A stretch of 57,964 nt of DNA from Deltaproteobacteria bacterium (GCA_023250585.1 JAHFAK010000002.1:2514-60477), one strand, 5' to 3'. Numbered from the stretch's first letter, positions 28,697 through 38,472 are shown. Program-made: numbers and translations. The notes: generated by a model not told the origin, from the sequence alone.

Positions 28697-29986
28697 TTAT
28701 TCTACCTCCAACGCTAGGCTTGCGCCTTGACCACCGCCAACGCATAGGGTAGCAAGTCCAATATTTTGATTTCGTCTCCGCAATTCATTCAGCAACGTTA
28801 TGACAAGCCGTGTGCCGGTTGCACCAACAGGATGGCCAATAGCAATTGCTCCACCGTTAACATTGAGAAGATCCATCTTGAGTTCGCCGACTGCTTCACT
28901 TTGTCCTAAATACTTTTGCGCAAATTCTTTTGAAGCGAATGCTTTTTCGCAGGCAAGAACTTGTGCAGCAAATGCCTCATTGAGCTCAATGAGATCAAAA
29001 TCTTTCATGGTTAAACCTGTTTTTTGAAGGAGTTTAGCGGTTGCATACACGGGCCCAAGACCCATTCTACTTCCATCGAGAGCAGCATAGGAATATGCTT
29101 TTAAATATCCTAAGGGTTTTAATCCTTTTTCTTTTGCAGTACTTTCTTTCATAAGAATGACAGCTGCTGCTCCATCGCTCACCGGACATGAATTACCAAT
29201 CGTTACTGATCCGGTAACACGATCAAAATAAGGTTTTAATTTTCCTAGAGCTTCAAGGCTTTGATCTGCGCGTACCCCATCATCTTTTTCTTGTACCGTT
29301 GTATATGCAGGCGGTGTAAAAACAGGGATGATTTCATGTTTTAATACATTATCGCTCTGTGCTGTTGCGGCTTTTTGATGGCTCAACAGTGCAAAGGCAT
29401 CTTGTTCTTTTCTTGAAATACGAAATTCACGTGAAAGTTTTTCCGCCGTTAATCCCATAATGAGATTACAGATGGGATCGGTCAGCCCTTGTTCTAATCC
29501 AATAATTGGTTTTAAAAAAGAAGGTCTAAACGTCATAAATGTTTTAATTTTTTCTACAATATTTTTAGCTTTTGCGAGCTGAAAGAAAAAACGCGCCATT
29601 TTTGGCGAATAGATTAAAGGAATTTGGCTCATGGATTCAGCGCCACCTGCTACGATGACTCTTGCTTCATCCGCCCATAATTCGTTAGCTGCTGCAGTTA
29701 TGGATTGCATGCCTGAAGCACAGTTACGTTGAACCGTATGTGCAATAAGTGATGTGGGTAATCCAGCTTTGAGAGCAATCACGCGCGCAATATTTGCTGC
29801 ATCATAGGGCTGAGCAACATTTCCAAAAATTACTTCGTCGATTTCATTGACTGGAAATGATGTTCGCGCAAGAAGTTCTTTAACTACGAAGGCTCCCAAA
29901 TCATCAGCTCCTGTGTCTTTAAATACGGCGGATGCTCTACAAAATGGGGTTCGCAATCCTTCAATAATGGCAATACGTTCTTTCAT
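28697..29986 (-). CDS. Acetyl-CoA acyltransferase (3-ketoacyl-CoA thiolase)
   Basis: A 429-aa thiolase that splits 3-ketoacyl-CoA in the last step of beta-oxidation. The active-site cysteine lies in QRNCASGMQS (C89), the histidine in NVNGGAIAIGHPVGATG, and the second cysteine in LCVGGGQGASL. The length and the internal insertion (about 125-170) fit the FadI-type or long thiolases better than FadA. It overlaps the acyl-CoA synthetase gene by four bases, so the order is synthetase, thiolase, hydratase/dehydrogenase, acyl-CoA dehydrogenase. Confidence 0.94.
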   Translation of the reverse strand: MKERIAIIEGLRTPFCRASAVFKDTGADDLGAFVVKELLARTSFPVNEIDEVIFGNVAQPYDAANIARVIALKAGLPTSLIAHTVQRNCASGMQSITAAANELWADEARVIVAGGAESMSQIPLIYSPKMARFFFQLAKAKNIVEKIKTFMTFRPSFLKPIIGLEQGLTDPICNLIMGLTAEKLSREFRISRKEQDAFALLSHQKAATAQSDNVLKHEIIPVFTPPAYTTVQEKDDGVRADQSLEALGKLKPYFDRVTGSVTIGNSCPVSDGAAAVILMKESTAKEKGLKPLGYLKAYSYAALDGSRMGLGPVYATAKLLQKTGLTMKDFDLIELNEAFAAQVLACEKAFASKEFAQKYLGQSEAVGELKMDLLNVNGGAIAIGHPVGATGTRLVITLLNELRRRNQNIGLATLCVGGGQGASLALEVE

Positions 29987-31680
29987 AAGTTATCCTTTTT
30001 GGTATACATCTCTTCAATGATATCGTGATATTCTTCAATAATAACTTTTCTTCGTAACTTAAGCGTCGGAGTTAATTCTCCATTTTCAACGGTCGGTGTA
30101 TCAAAAATAATGTGCCATGCTCGAATTTGTTCCCACTCATTAAGTGTTGCATTAACTTTTTTAATGAAATGATTCAAATTATTTTTTAATGCTCCATTGT
30201 TTTTTTCTCGATCAATAAATAAAAGTGCACTCACAAACTTTCTTCCGTCGGCAATAATCATTGCCATGTCAATGAGTGAATTTTTTTTGAGTTTTTCTTC
30301 GAGAGGAATGGGAGAAACATATTTACCTCCCGAAGTTTTACAGAGTTCTTTAATTCTGCCGGTAATAGTTAAAAAGCCGTCTTTGTCGATTGTTCCCGTA
30401 TCACCGGTGTGAAGCCATCCATTACTATCAATTGCATGTTTCGTTTCGTCGATTAAATTGTGATAGCCTTTCATTATATTATTTCCACGAGCAAAAATTT
30501 CTCCATTGGAACTAATCTTCATTTCTACATCAGGAAGCGCAGGACCCACAGTGCCAACTTTGTGGCGATTAATAAAGTTAGTGGTGATAACGGGGCATGC
30601 TTCGGTTAGTCCATATCCTTGATACAGCGGAATTCCAATATTGACAAAAAATCGATACATATCAAGAGGAAGAGGAGATCCACCGGAAATGAGGTACTTT
30701 AATTTTTTTCCAAATAATGTTCTTATTTTTTTATAAACAAGTAGATCTGTCAAAAATGTTTTTGGTTTTTTCAAAGCTCGTTTTAATGCCCACATCGCAA
30801 TCTTTTTTTTGATCCAGGTTTTTGCTTGAGCTTTCTCAATAATTTTTGCATGCATTTTTTCTAAAAGCCGAGGCACTGTTGCCATAAAAGTTGGTTCTAC
30901 TTCTTGTAAGCATTGTGCAATATTTGTTATATCCGGGCAAAAATATATAGATGTTCCTCGTGAAATATAAAAATATATAAGCGTTCGTTCAAAACTATGA
31001 GCAATAGGTAAAAAGCTTAAAACATTATCTTGGGGAGAAAGATCGGAAAATAGTTTGGTTATTGATTGTATTTGAGCCATAAAATTTTTATGTGTCAATT
31101 CTACGCCTTTTGGTTGACCCGTTGATCCGCTGGTATAAATGATCGTTGCACTATCATCTTCCAAAAGGTGGGGACCGACATATGATTTCATGAGTTGGTC
31201 CCCACCTTTTGATTCAAATTCAATACTTTGAGGAAATAAAATGTTTTTTGTAATGATGAATGAAAACGAATGAATCAGCGGTTCAATGAATTTGGTAAAA
31301 CGTTCATTCAATTTTTGCTCATAATCTGAAAGAACAAAAATCCCTTTGAGGTTCGCATCTTTAACTTTAAAGCGTACATGTTCTTCTGATTCATTAATAA
31401 AAAAAGGAACAGAAACAGCTCCATTCATTAAAATTGCAAAATCAGCCATAAGCCAAAAGGGAGATGAAGGTGAAAGAATGCCGACCGCATCGCCTTTTTG
31501 AATACCTTGGTTTTGTAAAAGTTGTGCGAATTTCACAACATGACTAACAAAAACTTCAGTTGAAATATGCTTCCATTCATTATTTTCTTTGTAATTAAAA
31601 GCCGAACTATTGGGACGAGTTTGAGAGATATGAGTCAGTAGTTGGGGAAGGGCAGTCATTTTTTCATATTCATCTCTCAT
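29983..31680 (-). CDS. Long-chain acyl-CoA synthetase (AMP-forming)
   Basis: A 565-aa adenylate-forming enzyme that activates fatty acids to acyl-CoA. The ATP-binding loop TIIYTSGSTGQPKGVELTHK, the GYGLTEACPV motif and the GWLHTGDTG motif are all present. Its layout is like the FadD15-type soluble long-chain synthetases. Start chosen at MRDEYEKMTAL (31680), with AAGGAG eight bases upstream; a longer opening to 31734 lacks a site. It is the first gene of a seven-gene minus-strand operon, and a CRP-like palindrome lies about 115 bases upstream. Confidence 0.93.
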   Translation of the reverse strand: MRDEYEKMTALPQLLTHISQTRPNSSAFNYKENNEWKHISTEVFVSHVVKFAQLLQNQGIQKGDAVGILSPSSPFWLMADFAILMNGAVSVPFFINESEEHVRFKVKDANLKGIFVLSDYEQKLNERFTKFIEPLIHSFSFIITKNILFPQSIEFESKGGDQLMKSYVGPHLLEDDSATIIYTSGSTGQPKGVELTHKNFMAQIQSITKLFSDLSPQDNVLSFLPIAHSFERTLIYFYISRGTSIYFCPDITNIAQCLQEVEPTFMATVPRLLEKMHAKIIEKAQAKTWIKKKIAMWALKRALKKPKTFLTDLLVYKKIRTLFGKKLKYLISGGSPLPLDMYRFFVNIGIPLYQGYGLTEACPVITTNFINRHKVGTVGPALPDVEMKISSNGEIFARGNNIMKGYHNLIDETKHAIDSNGWLHTGDTGTIDKDGFLTITGRIKELCKTSGGKYVSPIPLEEKLKKNSLIDMAMIIADGRKFVSALLFIDREKNNGALKNNLNHFIKKVNATLNEWEQIRAWHIIFDTPTVENGELTPTLKLRRKVIIEEYHDIIEEMYTKKDNL

Positions 31681-31795
31681 GGAAATAACTCCTTTTACAT
31701 AAAGAATACTACTCTTTTTGTATCGATGATTCAAATGAATAAAAGTGTATTAATTTCAATAAGATAGATTATATTTTCACATAGCGCTCATTTCT

Positions 31796-31811
31796 TGTGA
31801 TGAAGATCACA
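31796..31811. promoter_or_regulatory. CRP/FNR-family-like palindrome
   Basis: TGTGATGAAGATCACA matches the CRP consensus TGTGA-N6-TCACA at all ten defined positions. It lies in the 184-base gap between the divergent fatty-acid operon and the lipoprotein gene at 31865, so it could control either. Whether this organism has a CRP homologue is not visible here. Confidence 0.6.
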
Positions 31812-31864
31812 GATTTTTCTATGTTTTTTCTCCATAATAATGGGGATAAAGCAGGGGCAGGTAT

Positions 31865-34456
31865 ATGAAAAAAAACACTAACTATTTCAATATGTTGCTA
31901 TTTTCTATTATTCTCATGGGAATCCTTACCCTTTTTTCGTGTTTAGAAGTAAGTTCTGATTCATCTACTTCCGGAGACAAACAAACAAACACAGATACAG
32001 CTTCATCGACATCTGAATCTTCAGGCACTTCTGATGTTGATACGATGTCTCCTTTGGTTGTAAAGACTGATCCGGCTGACGGAGAGGTGGATATCTTCAT
32101 TACTAAGAAAATCGTTATTACTTTTTCAGAAGGAATCGATGAGGAAACAATTACAACTGATTCAATTCTACTCTATGAAGGAGATCGCGAGAAAGGCATA
32201 CTCGTAAGTGGAATAGTTAGTTATGATGCGGAGGCTTATAAAGCAACTTTTATTCCCGAAGAAAATTTATTAGAGTCGACTGAATATACAGGAGTGATTA
32301 TGCCGGGAATTAAGGATCTTTCGGGTAATCAGATAGCCGAGGAATATGTTTTTGCGTTTCAAACAGAAGTTCAAGACTATGCAGTTGATACAACTCCGCC
32401 TATCGTGAAAGAAACTTCTCCTGCTGATCAGGCCCAAGCGGTTTCTCTTTTATCTAAAATGAGTATCACTTTTTCTGAACCCATGGATGTTAAATCTCTC
32501 ACACCAGAAAATTTTATAGTCACTGCACATGCATCAGACATTTTGGGAAGTATTTCGTATAGTAGCCCTTCAAATGTTATTACGTTTACTCCTTCTGCTG
32601 GTTTACCGGCAAATACAAAAATCCAAGTGCAGTTGACGAAAGGATTGAAGGATGGAGCTGGAAATGGACTTGTGCAGGATTATTTTTTCAGCTTTACAAC
32701 CACTGATTCTGCTAATCAAGAATCTACACAATCAAATGGAGGATCTCAAACACCTTCATTGCCACCAGATACATTGAGTGTTGTAAGTACGACTCCAGAA
32801 AATAGTACAACAGGAGTTTTAGTCGCTTCAAATATAAGTATTGTTTTTTCGAATAATCTTGATCAAACAACTACTACCTCAACAAATATTTATATGACTG
32901 GAGGCGGAGGGGGTGTTGCGGCAGCATTGAGTTATGATAGTAATTCAAAGACAGTAACGATTGATCCTACGAGTAACTTAGCTCGAGGGACACAATATAC
33001 CGTTACTATAAATACAAACGTCAAAGACTCAGCAGGCGATGTACTTAATTCGAATTATTCATTTAGTTTTACAACACTTGCTCCGTTAAGTGTTGCCAGT
33101 ACAAGTCCTTCAAATAATGCTACGAATATCGATGTAGGCGCAAATATTACCGTTACTTTTTCGCAAGGCCTTGCTGGGGCTAGTGTAGCTTCATGGAACT
33201 TCCCTATGACGTCATCAGGCGGGTCGGTTGGAACAACAGTATCATACACAGCTGCGACAAATACTATTACGATTGATCCAAACTCAAATTTATCGAAATC
33301 AACAGTTTATACAATCACTGTATCATCAGGTGTGACTGATACCTATGGAGGTACATTAGGGCAAGATTATACGTTTAGTTTTACGACACAAGATCCAACA
33401 TGGCAGGTAGTGAGTAGCGCTGGATTTTCTATGAGTACTGCTACCTATACCGAGATGGAGATTGGTAGCGATGGAACAATTTATGTTGCATTTTCAGATG
33501 GCGCTGCTAGTGCTAATAATAAAGTTACTGTAATGAAAAATACTCAAGTCGCAGGCTCAGGTTGGGTAAATGTCGGTAGTGCTGGCTTTTCATCAGGCGC
33601 AGCAAGCTATATTGACCTTGAACTCTCTGGCGCAGCTAATACTCCCTATATCACTTTTAAAGATGCGGGTAATAACGACAAGGCAGCGGTATATAAGTTT
33701 AACGTCAATGTATGGGAAACCTATGGACCTCAGACTTTTACAACTACAGGAGTAGCATATACCAATATGGAATTAAATGGAGAAAATCCCTATATTGTCT
33801 ATCAAGATCCGGCAAATAGCTCAAAGGCGAGCGTTAAAAAATATAGCTCGGGCAACTACACTAAAGTTGGTAATAACTTAGGCCTTTCTTCAGGAACAGC
33901 AGCATATATTGATCTTGCCCTTGATAGTAGCGGCAATACGTATGTTGTTTATCAAGATGCAGCACAATCTAATAAAGCATCAGCTAAAAAAGCGGGAACG
34001 ACTGGAACATCACCATGGAATGATATCGGCAGTCCTGGTTTTTCTGCAGGAGCTGTAAGCTACTGTAGTCTTGAGATGTATAATGATGTTCCCTATGTTG
34101 TATATGTTGATGGAGGTAACTCGAGCAAGGCTACGGTAATGAAGAACACTCAAGTTGCACCTGCGGTCTGGGAAAACGTTGGAAGTGCAGGATTTTCTGC
34201 AGGTATAACTTCCTATACTGACTTAGAAATTAATACTTCTAATGGAGACCTCTATGTTGTCTACAGAGATGCCAGCAACACGAATAAGGCTACGGTTATG
34301 AAATACTCAGGCTCGAGTTGGGCTACACTTGGTACCGCTGGATTCTCAGCAGGAGCAGTGAGTTATACCGATCTTGCCATATACAACGGTGTTCCCTATG
34401 TCGTTTTCGTCGATGGAGCAAATGTTAATAAAGTGACGGTTATGAAGTATGAATAG
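31865..34456 (+). CDS. Lipoprotein with four Ig-like domains and a seven-repeat propeller-like region
   Basis: An 863-aa outer-surface lipoprotein candidate: the signal peptide ends in LFSC (C26), followed by a Ser/Thr/Asp-rich linker (about 27-60). Four SbsA-type bacterial Ig-like (Big_5) domains follow at about 60-175, 178-280, 300-397 and 399-505, each starting with a P-x-D/N phrase and an ITFSE-like strand. From about 510 to the end are seven degenerate units of 45-55 residues, with a GSAGFSAGA-like turn and a YVVYxDxxxxxKATVMK strand. This is consistent with a seven-bladed beta-propeller. Adhesion or ligand binding at the cell surface is inferred. Confidence 0.8.
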   Translation: MKKNTNYFNMLLFSIILMGILTLFSCLEVSSDSSTSGDKQTNTDTASSTSESSGTSDVDTMSPLVVKTDPADGEVDIFITKKIVITFSEGIDEETITTDSILLYEGDREKGILVSGIVSYDAEAYKATFIPEENLLESTEYTGVIMPGIKDLSGNQIAEEYVFAFQTEVQDYAVDTTPPIVKETSPADQAQAVSLLSKMSITFSEPMDVKSLTPENFIVTAHASDILGSISYSSPSNVITFTPSAGLPANTKIQVQLTKGLKDGAGNGLVQDYFFSFTTTDSANQESTQSNGGSQTPSLPPDTLSVVSTTPENSTTGVLVASNISIVFSNNLDQTTTTSTNIYMTGGGGGVAAALSYDSNSKTVTIDPTSNLARGTQYTVTINTNVKDSAGDVLNSNYSFSFTTLAPLSVASTSPSNNATNIDVGANITVTFSQGLAGASVASWNFPMTSSGGSVGTTVSYTAATNTITIDPNSNLSKSTVYTITVSSGVTDTYGGTLGQDYTFSFTTQDPTWQVVSSAGFSMSTATYTEMEIGSDGTIYVAFSDGAASANNKVTVMKNTQVAGSGWVNVGSAGFSSGAASYIDLELSGAANTPYITFKDAGNNDKAAVYKFNVNVWETYGPQTFTTTGVAYTNMELNGENPYIVYQDPANSSKASVKKYSSGNYTKVGNNLGLSSGTAAYIDLALDSSGNTYVVYQDAAQSNKASAKKAGTTGTSPWNDIGSPGFSAGAVSYCSLEMYNDVPYVVYVDGGNSSKATVMKNTQVAPAVWENVGSAGFSAGITSYTDLEINTSNGDLYVVYRDASNTNKATVMKYSGSSWATLGTAGFSAGAVSYTDLAIYNGVPYVVFVDGANVNKVTVMKYE

Positions 34457-34477
34457 CCCGGCGAATTTAATTTTTCT

Positions 34478-34505
34478 TTGTAAATAGATCAAAGCGTTGT
34501 ATAAT
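34478..34505 (+). promoter_or_regulatory. Putative sigma-70 promoter giving a leaderless mRNA
   Basis: TTGTAA (34478-34483), 16 bases, then a perfect TATAAT (34500-34505). The ATG of the next gene is at 34513, seven bases after the -10 box, so transcription would begin at or next to the start codon. No Shine-Dalgarno site is seen. Confidence 0.55.
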
Positions 34506-34512
34506 TATATGT

Positions 34513-34737
34513 ATGAAAAAAGATGTAAAGAATCTCTTAAGGGATTGGAAAAAGCGATGGAAAAATATTGAAGATTATGAAAAAAAAGAGTTAGCTCATC
34601 TTTCCATTGAACAAAAATATCTACAACTTGCGTTTCTTATGAAGCTCGCAGGTACTCTCAAATTAGACTATAGAGAAAACAGTGATACTCAACGAGTACG
34701 CAGAAGATGGAAATATCTACGAGAAACACTCACATGA
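34513..34737 (+). CDS. Small charged protein paired with a nucleotidyltransferase
   Basis: A 74-aa helical, highly charged protein rich in Lys, Glu, Arg and Trp. I do not recognise the family. Its stop overlaps the ATG of the following nucleotidyltransferase gene (ATGA), so the two are translationally coupled. The small-plus-nucleotidyltransferase layout resembles toxin-antitoxin pairs of the MNT/HEPN or AbiE kind, in which case this would be the partner or neutralising protein. That role is inference. Confidence 0.6.
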   Translation: MKKDVKNLLRDWKKRWKNIEDYEKKELAHLSIEQKYLQLAFLMKLAGTLKLDYRENSDTQRVRRRWKYLRETLT

Positions 34738-35315
34738 ATCAAAACTCAAATCTTGTAGTGTTACAAGAGCCATTACTGGCTTTGAATAAATTAATGAAAG
34801 AGCTTAAATGCCCTTGGATGCTTATAGGAGGAATTGCGGTAAGCCTTTTAAGCAAACCTCGATTTACGGCTGATATTGATTTAGTAATCATTATTGATAA
34901 TGATGATGTTGATCGAATTGTAAGAATTGCTAAAAAATACACCATTCAACCGCGAATAAAAGAAGCAATCCCATTTGCCCAAAAGAATAGGGTGCTCCTC
35001 TTACGACATACGGCAAGCTCAATAAATATTGATATTTCTCTTGGTATGCTGCCTTATGAAATTGAAGCGATTTCGTGCAGTAAACAATATAAGATTGGAA
35101 AAGTATCCTATAACTTACCTCGCGTAGAAGATTTAATCATTTTAAAGGCAGTTGCCCATCGAACAAAGGATATGCTTGATATTCGAGAGCTGGTCAATAC
35201 TCATAAAAAACTTAATGTCCACTACATACAGAAAACAATTAAAGAATTTGCTGGTGTATTAGAAATGCCCGAAATTTGGGATGATATTGAGTCTATAGTA
35301 AGAAAAAAGAACTAA
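34734..35315 (+). CDS. Nucleotidyltransferase (AbiEii/DUF1814-like or MNT-like)
   Basis: A 193-aa protein with a nucleotidyltransferase fold: MLIGGIAVSLLSKPRFTADI followed by DLVI, giving the G-G and the D-x-D pair of the active site, and a third acidic position in INIDISLG. The C-terminal part (RVEDLIILKAVAHRTKDMLDI) is typical of AbiEii-like and related enzymes. It starts by ATGA overlap with the small upstream gene. Function could be a toxin that modifies tRNA or protein, or an antibiotic-type nucleotidyltransferase. The pair is followed at once by a decayed ATPase gene. Confidence 0.75.
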   Translation: MNQNSNLVVLQEPLLALNKLMKELKCPWMLIGGIAVSLLSKPRFTADIDLVIIIDNDDVDRIVRIAKKYTIQPRIKEAIPFAQKNRVLLLRHTASSINIDISLGMLPYEIEAISCSKQYKIGKVSYNLPRVEDLIILKAVAHRTKDMLDIRELVNTHKKLNVHYIQKTIKEFAGVLEMPEIWDDIESIVRKKN

Positions 35316-36188
35316 AAGAAATGTATTTATTTTCCCTTCTATTCAGTCTTTAATGGAATTCCAAAGTACTATGATATCATTGCTCAAGAAAAAGCTCATC
35401 TTAAAAATTTACAAGCTATAGTAGTAGAACACTGCTTATCAAAAAATGGGTCATTAACCAATGAGGGTTTTTTCCTTTTACAATCTGAGTTTGGCCGAGA
35501 CTATCAACGATACTTCGATATATTAACTCATATGGCGGCCGGTGAAACTTCTATTACCGATATTGCTGCACGAGTTGCAGAGCCTACAAATAAAATAGCC
35601 GTATATCTCCAGAGACTTGAGACGTATTATGGATTAATAGAACGGAAAACTCCACTTTTACTCCGACAAAAGTCAGAGACTCGTTACTTTATACGGGATA
35701 TTTTCTTACAATTTTGGTTTCGATATATTTATAGGAGACAGAGTTATATTGAACGAGGGAATGCTTTATTTTTATGGAAACTTATTTCACAAGATTTAAC
35801 AAACTATCAGGGAAGAATCTTTGAAAAACTCTGCATAGAACTATTTTTAAACAGAAAGGTACAAGATAAACTATTGCTCAACTTTGAGATATGGGAATAT
35901 GGAAATTTCTGGAGCAAGAAGGACAGTATAGAAATAGATCTTATTGCTTTTGATAAAAAGAGAGAGAATCTTTGCCTCATTGAATGTAAAATCAATCCGA
36001 AGAGAATAACGGCTGCATTCTTGAATGAATTTCAACGTAAGGCAGACTATCATCTCTTCAAAAATTTTAAGAAGAAACGATTAATCATTTGGACTGTCCA
36101 TAGAGCCGATACCTCAATTCACTTGCTGTGTAAGCATCATGGGATAGAGTATCTTTCACTCGAAGATGTTGTATACACGACGCCATAA
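35316..36188 (+). pseudogene. Remnant of an AAA ATPase / DUF234 protein
   Basis: Reading on in the frame of the preceding stop codon, about 290 codons encode the C-terminal part of an archaeal-type ATPase with a DUF234 nuclease-like domain. The first recognisable piece is FNGIPKYYDII (about 35350), then a winged-helix part (TSITDIAARVAEPTNKIAVYL) and the DUF234 motif EIDLIAFDKKRENLCLIECK. The whole N-terminal P-loop ATPase domain is missing. The first ATG is internal at 35532, so the longest ORF there (218 aa) is only a fragment. The last codons and stop come from repeat E. I read this as a 5'-deleted gene. Confidence 0.7.
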
Positions 36189-36326
36189 CTTCGCATACCA
36201 TCGTTACTCCTTGTCTCGTCATTGCGGCGTAACTAAGAGTACGCCTCATTCCTCGACTTCGTCGTGCCTTGGTCTGCTCGTTTTTGCGTCGTGTATACGC
36301 AATTTTTTATATCGTTGTGTATAGAA
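36171..36326. repeat. Miniature element E, copy 1 (ends in GTATACACGACGC / GCGTCGTGTATAC)
   Basis: GTATACACGACGC at 36171 is mirrored by GCGTCGTGTATAC at 36286-36298, and similarity to copy 2 (49645-49838) runs on to 36326. The shared sequence includes CGACTTCGTCGTGCCTTGG and CTGCTCG. The left end overlaps the 3' end of the preceding coding frame and provides its codons Y-T-T-P and its stop. It lies between convergent genes. Confidence 0.85.
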
Positions 36327-36360
36327 TAGATTTAAAAGGATTGGCCAAATGACTGAACCT

Positions 36361-38472
36361 CTAAACATTCCCTTGATTGAGATCAACAACTCTATATCTC
36401 ACTCCATCATCAGCGTAATAGAGAATATGAAGATTATTATTTGTATCAATCATTGCTGAGACGAGATTTTGTAAATATTGAAAATGGGAAATTTTTGTAT
36501 CCTCAAATGAAAGAGAAACTTTATTTATGGTGATAGTTTGTATCTCTTGTAAGTCGTCTCCTTGTATTTTATATAAATAAAGTGTTTTGTTTTTCTTGCT
36601 AAATGCAAGTATAAATACTTCGTCTTTGTGATTAATGAGCAATTTATGTAAAATGATTTTCTTATCAAACGTTATATGATGTAGTATTTTATTTTTTACT
36701 ACAGCGTAATGAAGTACGGGCTGGCTGTTATCCTGCTGATCAATATAGGTTATAATTGCATCTCCTCGCGAATTAAAAATTGCATTATTAATTTTTTCAG
36801 CAATAGCATGATGTAGTTTCAATGACTTAGTTTGCGAAGCAATAATGTTCATAAATTCTGCTTTTTTTGTTGAGTCGATGGGTAGCGTAATATTTTTTTT
36901 AATTCCTCCTTTCTCAACAGAATAAACCGATCCATTAAAAATCAGTGGTTCTAAATCCTTTTCTAAAACAAGCGGTGTAATTGTTTGAGGATTATCTAAA
37001 GTATTATGTGCGAGAACAAGCGATCCATCCTGCAGTTTTAAGAGGTGACTGATGATTGTTAATTCCTTGGTGTGATAGAATCCAAATTCTAGAGGTATTG
37101 TTTCTAAAAGGGCATAAGGAAATTTGCTTATAAAGTCCTTTTCTTCATAGAGTCTATGTGTCAATAAATTTTGGCTATATAAGGTGTTTGGGTTGAGTCC
37201 GCTAAAAAATAAATAATTTGAATCATACGCATCTTTCCAAAAATGAATGTTTGGATGCCCTGTTTTCGTGAGTGTATCTTCGATGGCTTCTTCATTGTTT
37301 TGATTCTTTTGCGCGCTATATTTAAAGTTTGAAGCATTATATCGGGGATAGGTAAAAATATAATCATCCATCAATTTACTGAGCACTCCTACCGTCAGAA
37401 TCGTTTTTTCCTTATCGATGCCAACACTCAAATCAAACGGTGTTCCTTTAAACCTCAGAGAAGATTCTTTTTTTATTCCCAAATTTTTGTCAGATAATGT
37501 GCACATTGCCAGATGCGCATTTTGATCAATAATACCAACGACCGGAGCGTCTTTAGTACTTACTGTTGAAAAAAGTGCGACATTTTCTTGAATGAGATTT
37601 CCCGTCCATTTCCCTTCATGAACAGAGTAATGATAGAGCTTGTTCTTATCATCACGTAACACAAGATGAGGTAGCTGGGAAGCATCGAAGACAATTTCTT
37701 TTTTGGTAATTTTATTTCCTATTTCTAACCAATCGAGTGTAGTCCACATGGAATTTTTTTGATACAACAAGCTGATTGATGTTCCATCGTCACTAACAAC
37801 TGCAATGTAGGGCACATTTTCTTCGTTAATAAAAAGTTCGTGTAATTTACATTGAGGGGAGAACGTATCGCTTGGAGTATGTCGAGTACTATCATTGCCA
37901 GTGATCTTTACATATATAATGTGTCCAGAAATTATATTGCAATAGCTTGCATGAATCATTCCTTCTCTATCAGTTTTTATATAAAAAAAGTCGTAGATTC
38001 CTGCGCGGTTTTCTGAAAGCAACAATGAAGGATCGGTATCTTCCTCGAGTATTTTTTTTGGTACCACTTTTATTTCATTTTTTGGAGGGAACGAAGGTTT
38101 CTCTTGAGGCCCGTCTTGTTGTTTTTCTTTTACTTCTTGGTTTTTACTTTTTGATGGAGCTTCTAATATATCTATTGTAGCTTTTGGTTTTGTTTTTTGA
38201 GGAAGAGGAAGAGTCGGAACTTGAATGATTGGTTCTTCGGGTACGGAATTTTCATGTGAGGGCACTTCTTCCGGCTTGGGTTCTTGTATTGGTGCTTCGA
38301 TTATTATTGGTTCTTCTTTGGTTTTTTTAACTTCAGGTTCTTTGCTATGGTTTTTAGGTTCTTTTTCTTCTTCGTGGTGCACATCTACAATGTGCTGCTT
38401 TCTATTATGTTCTTTTGGCTTGCTACAGGAAAAAATCTGAAAACTCATTACAAGAATACATAAAATTTTCAT
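36361..38472 (-). CDS. Lipoprotein with Pro/Glu/Lys-rich linker and propeller-like region
   Basis: A 703-aa protein with a lipobox signal peptide (QIFSC, C16). Residues about 20-150 are a low-complexity linker rich in Pro, Glu and Lys (PEEPIIQVP, EPKPEEVP), which could span the periplasm or cell wall. The rest (about 155-703) is beta-rich, with repeated short strands and no family I recognise; a degenerate beta-propeller is possible. It begins 21 bases after the stop of the YchF-like gene, so it is probably cotranscribed with it. Surface location is inferred from the lipobox. Confidence 0.75.
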   Translation of the reverse strand: MKILCILVMSFQIFSCSKPKEHNRKQHIVDVHHEEEKEPKNHSKEPEVKKTKEEPIIIEAPIQEPKPEEVPSHENSVPEEPIIQVPTLPLPQKTKPKATIDILEAPSKSKNQEVKEKQQDGPQEKPSFPPKNEIKVVPKKILEEDTDPSLLLSENRAGIYDFFYIKTDREGMIHASYCNIISGHIIYVKITGNDSTRHTPSDTFSPQCKLHELFINEENVPYIAVVSDDGTSISLLYQKNSMWTTLDWLEIGNKITKKEIVFDASQLPHLVLRDDKNKLYHYSVHEGKWTGNLIQENVALFSTVSTKDAPVVGIIDQNAHLAMCTLSDKNLGIKKESSLRFKGTPFDLSVGIDKEKTILTVGVLSKLMDDYIFTYPRYNASNFKYSAQKNQNNEEAIEDTLTKTGHPNIHFWKDAYDSNYLFFSGLNPNTLYSQNLLTHRLYEEKDFISKFPYALLETIPLEFGFYHTKELTIISHLLKLQDGSLVLAHNTLDNPQTITPLVLEKDLEPLIFNGSVYSVEKGGIKKNITLPIDSTKKAEFMNIIASQTKSLKLHHAIAEKINNAIFNSRGDAIITYIDQQDNSQPVLHYAVVKNKILHHITFDKKIILHKLLINHKDEVFILAFSKKNKTLYLYKIQGDDLQEIQTITINKVSLSFEDTKISHFQYLQNLVSAMIDTNNNLHILYYADDGVRYRVVDLNQGNV

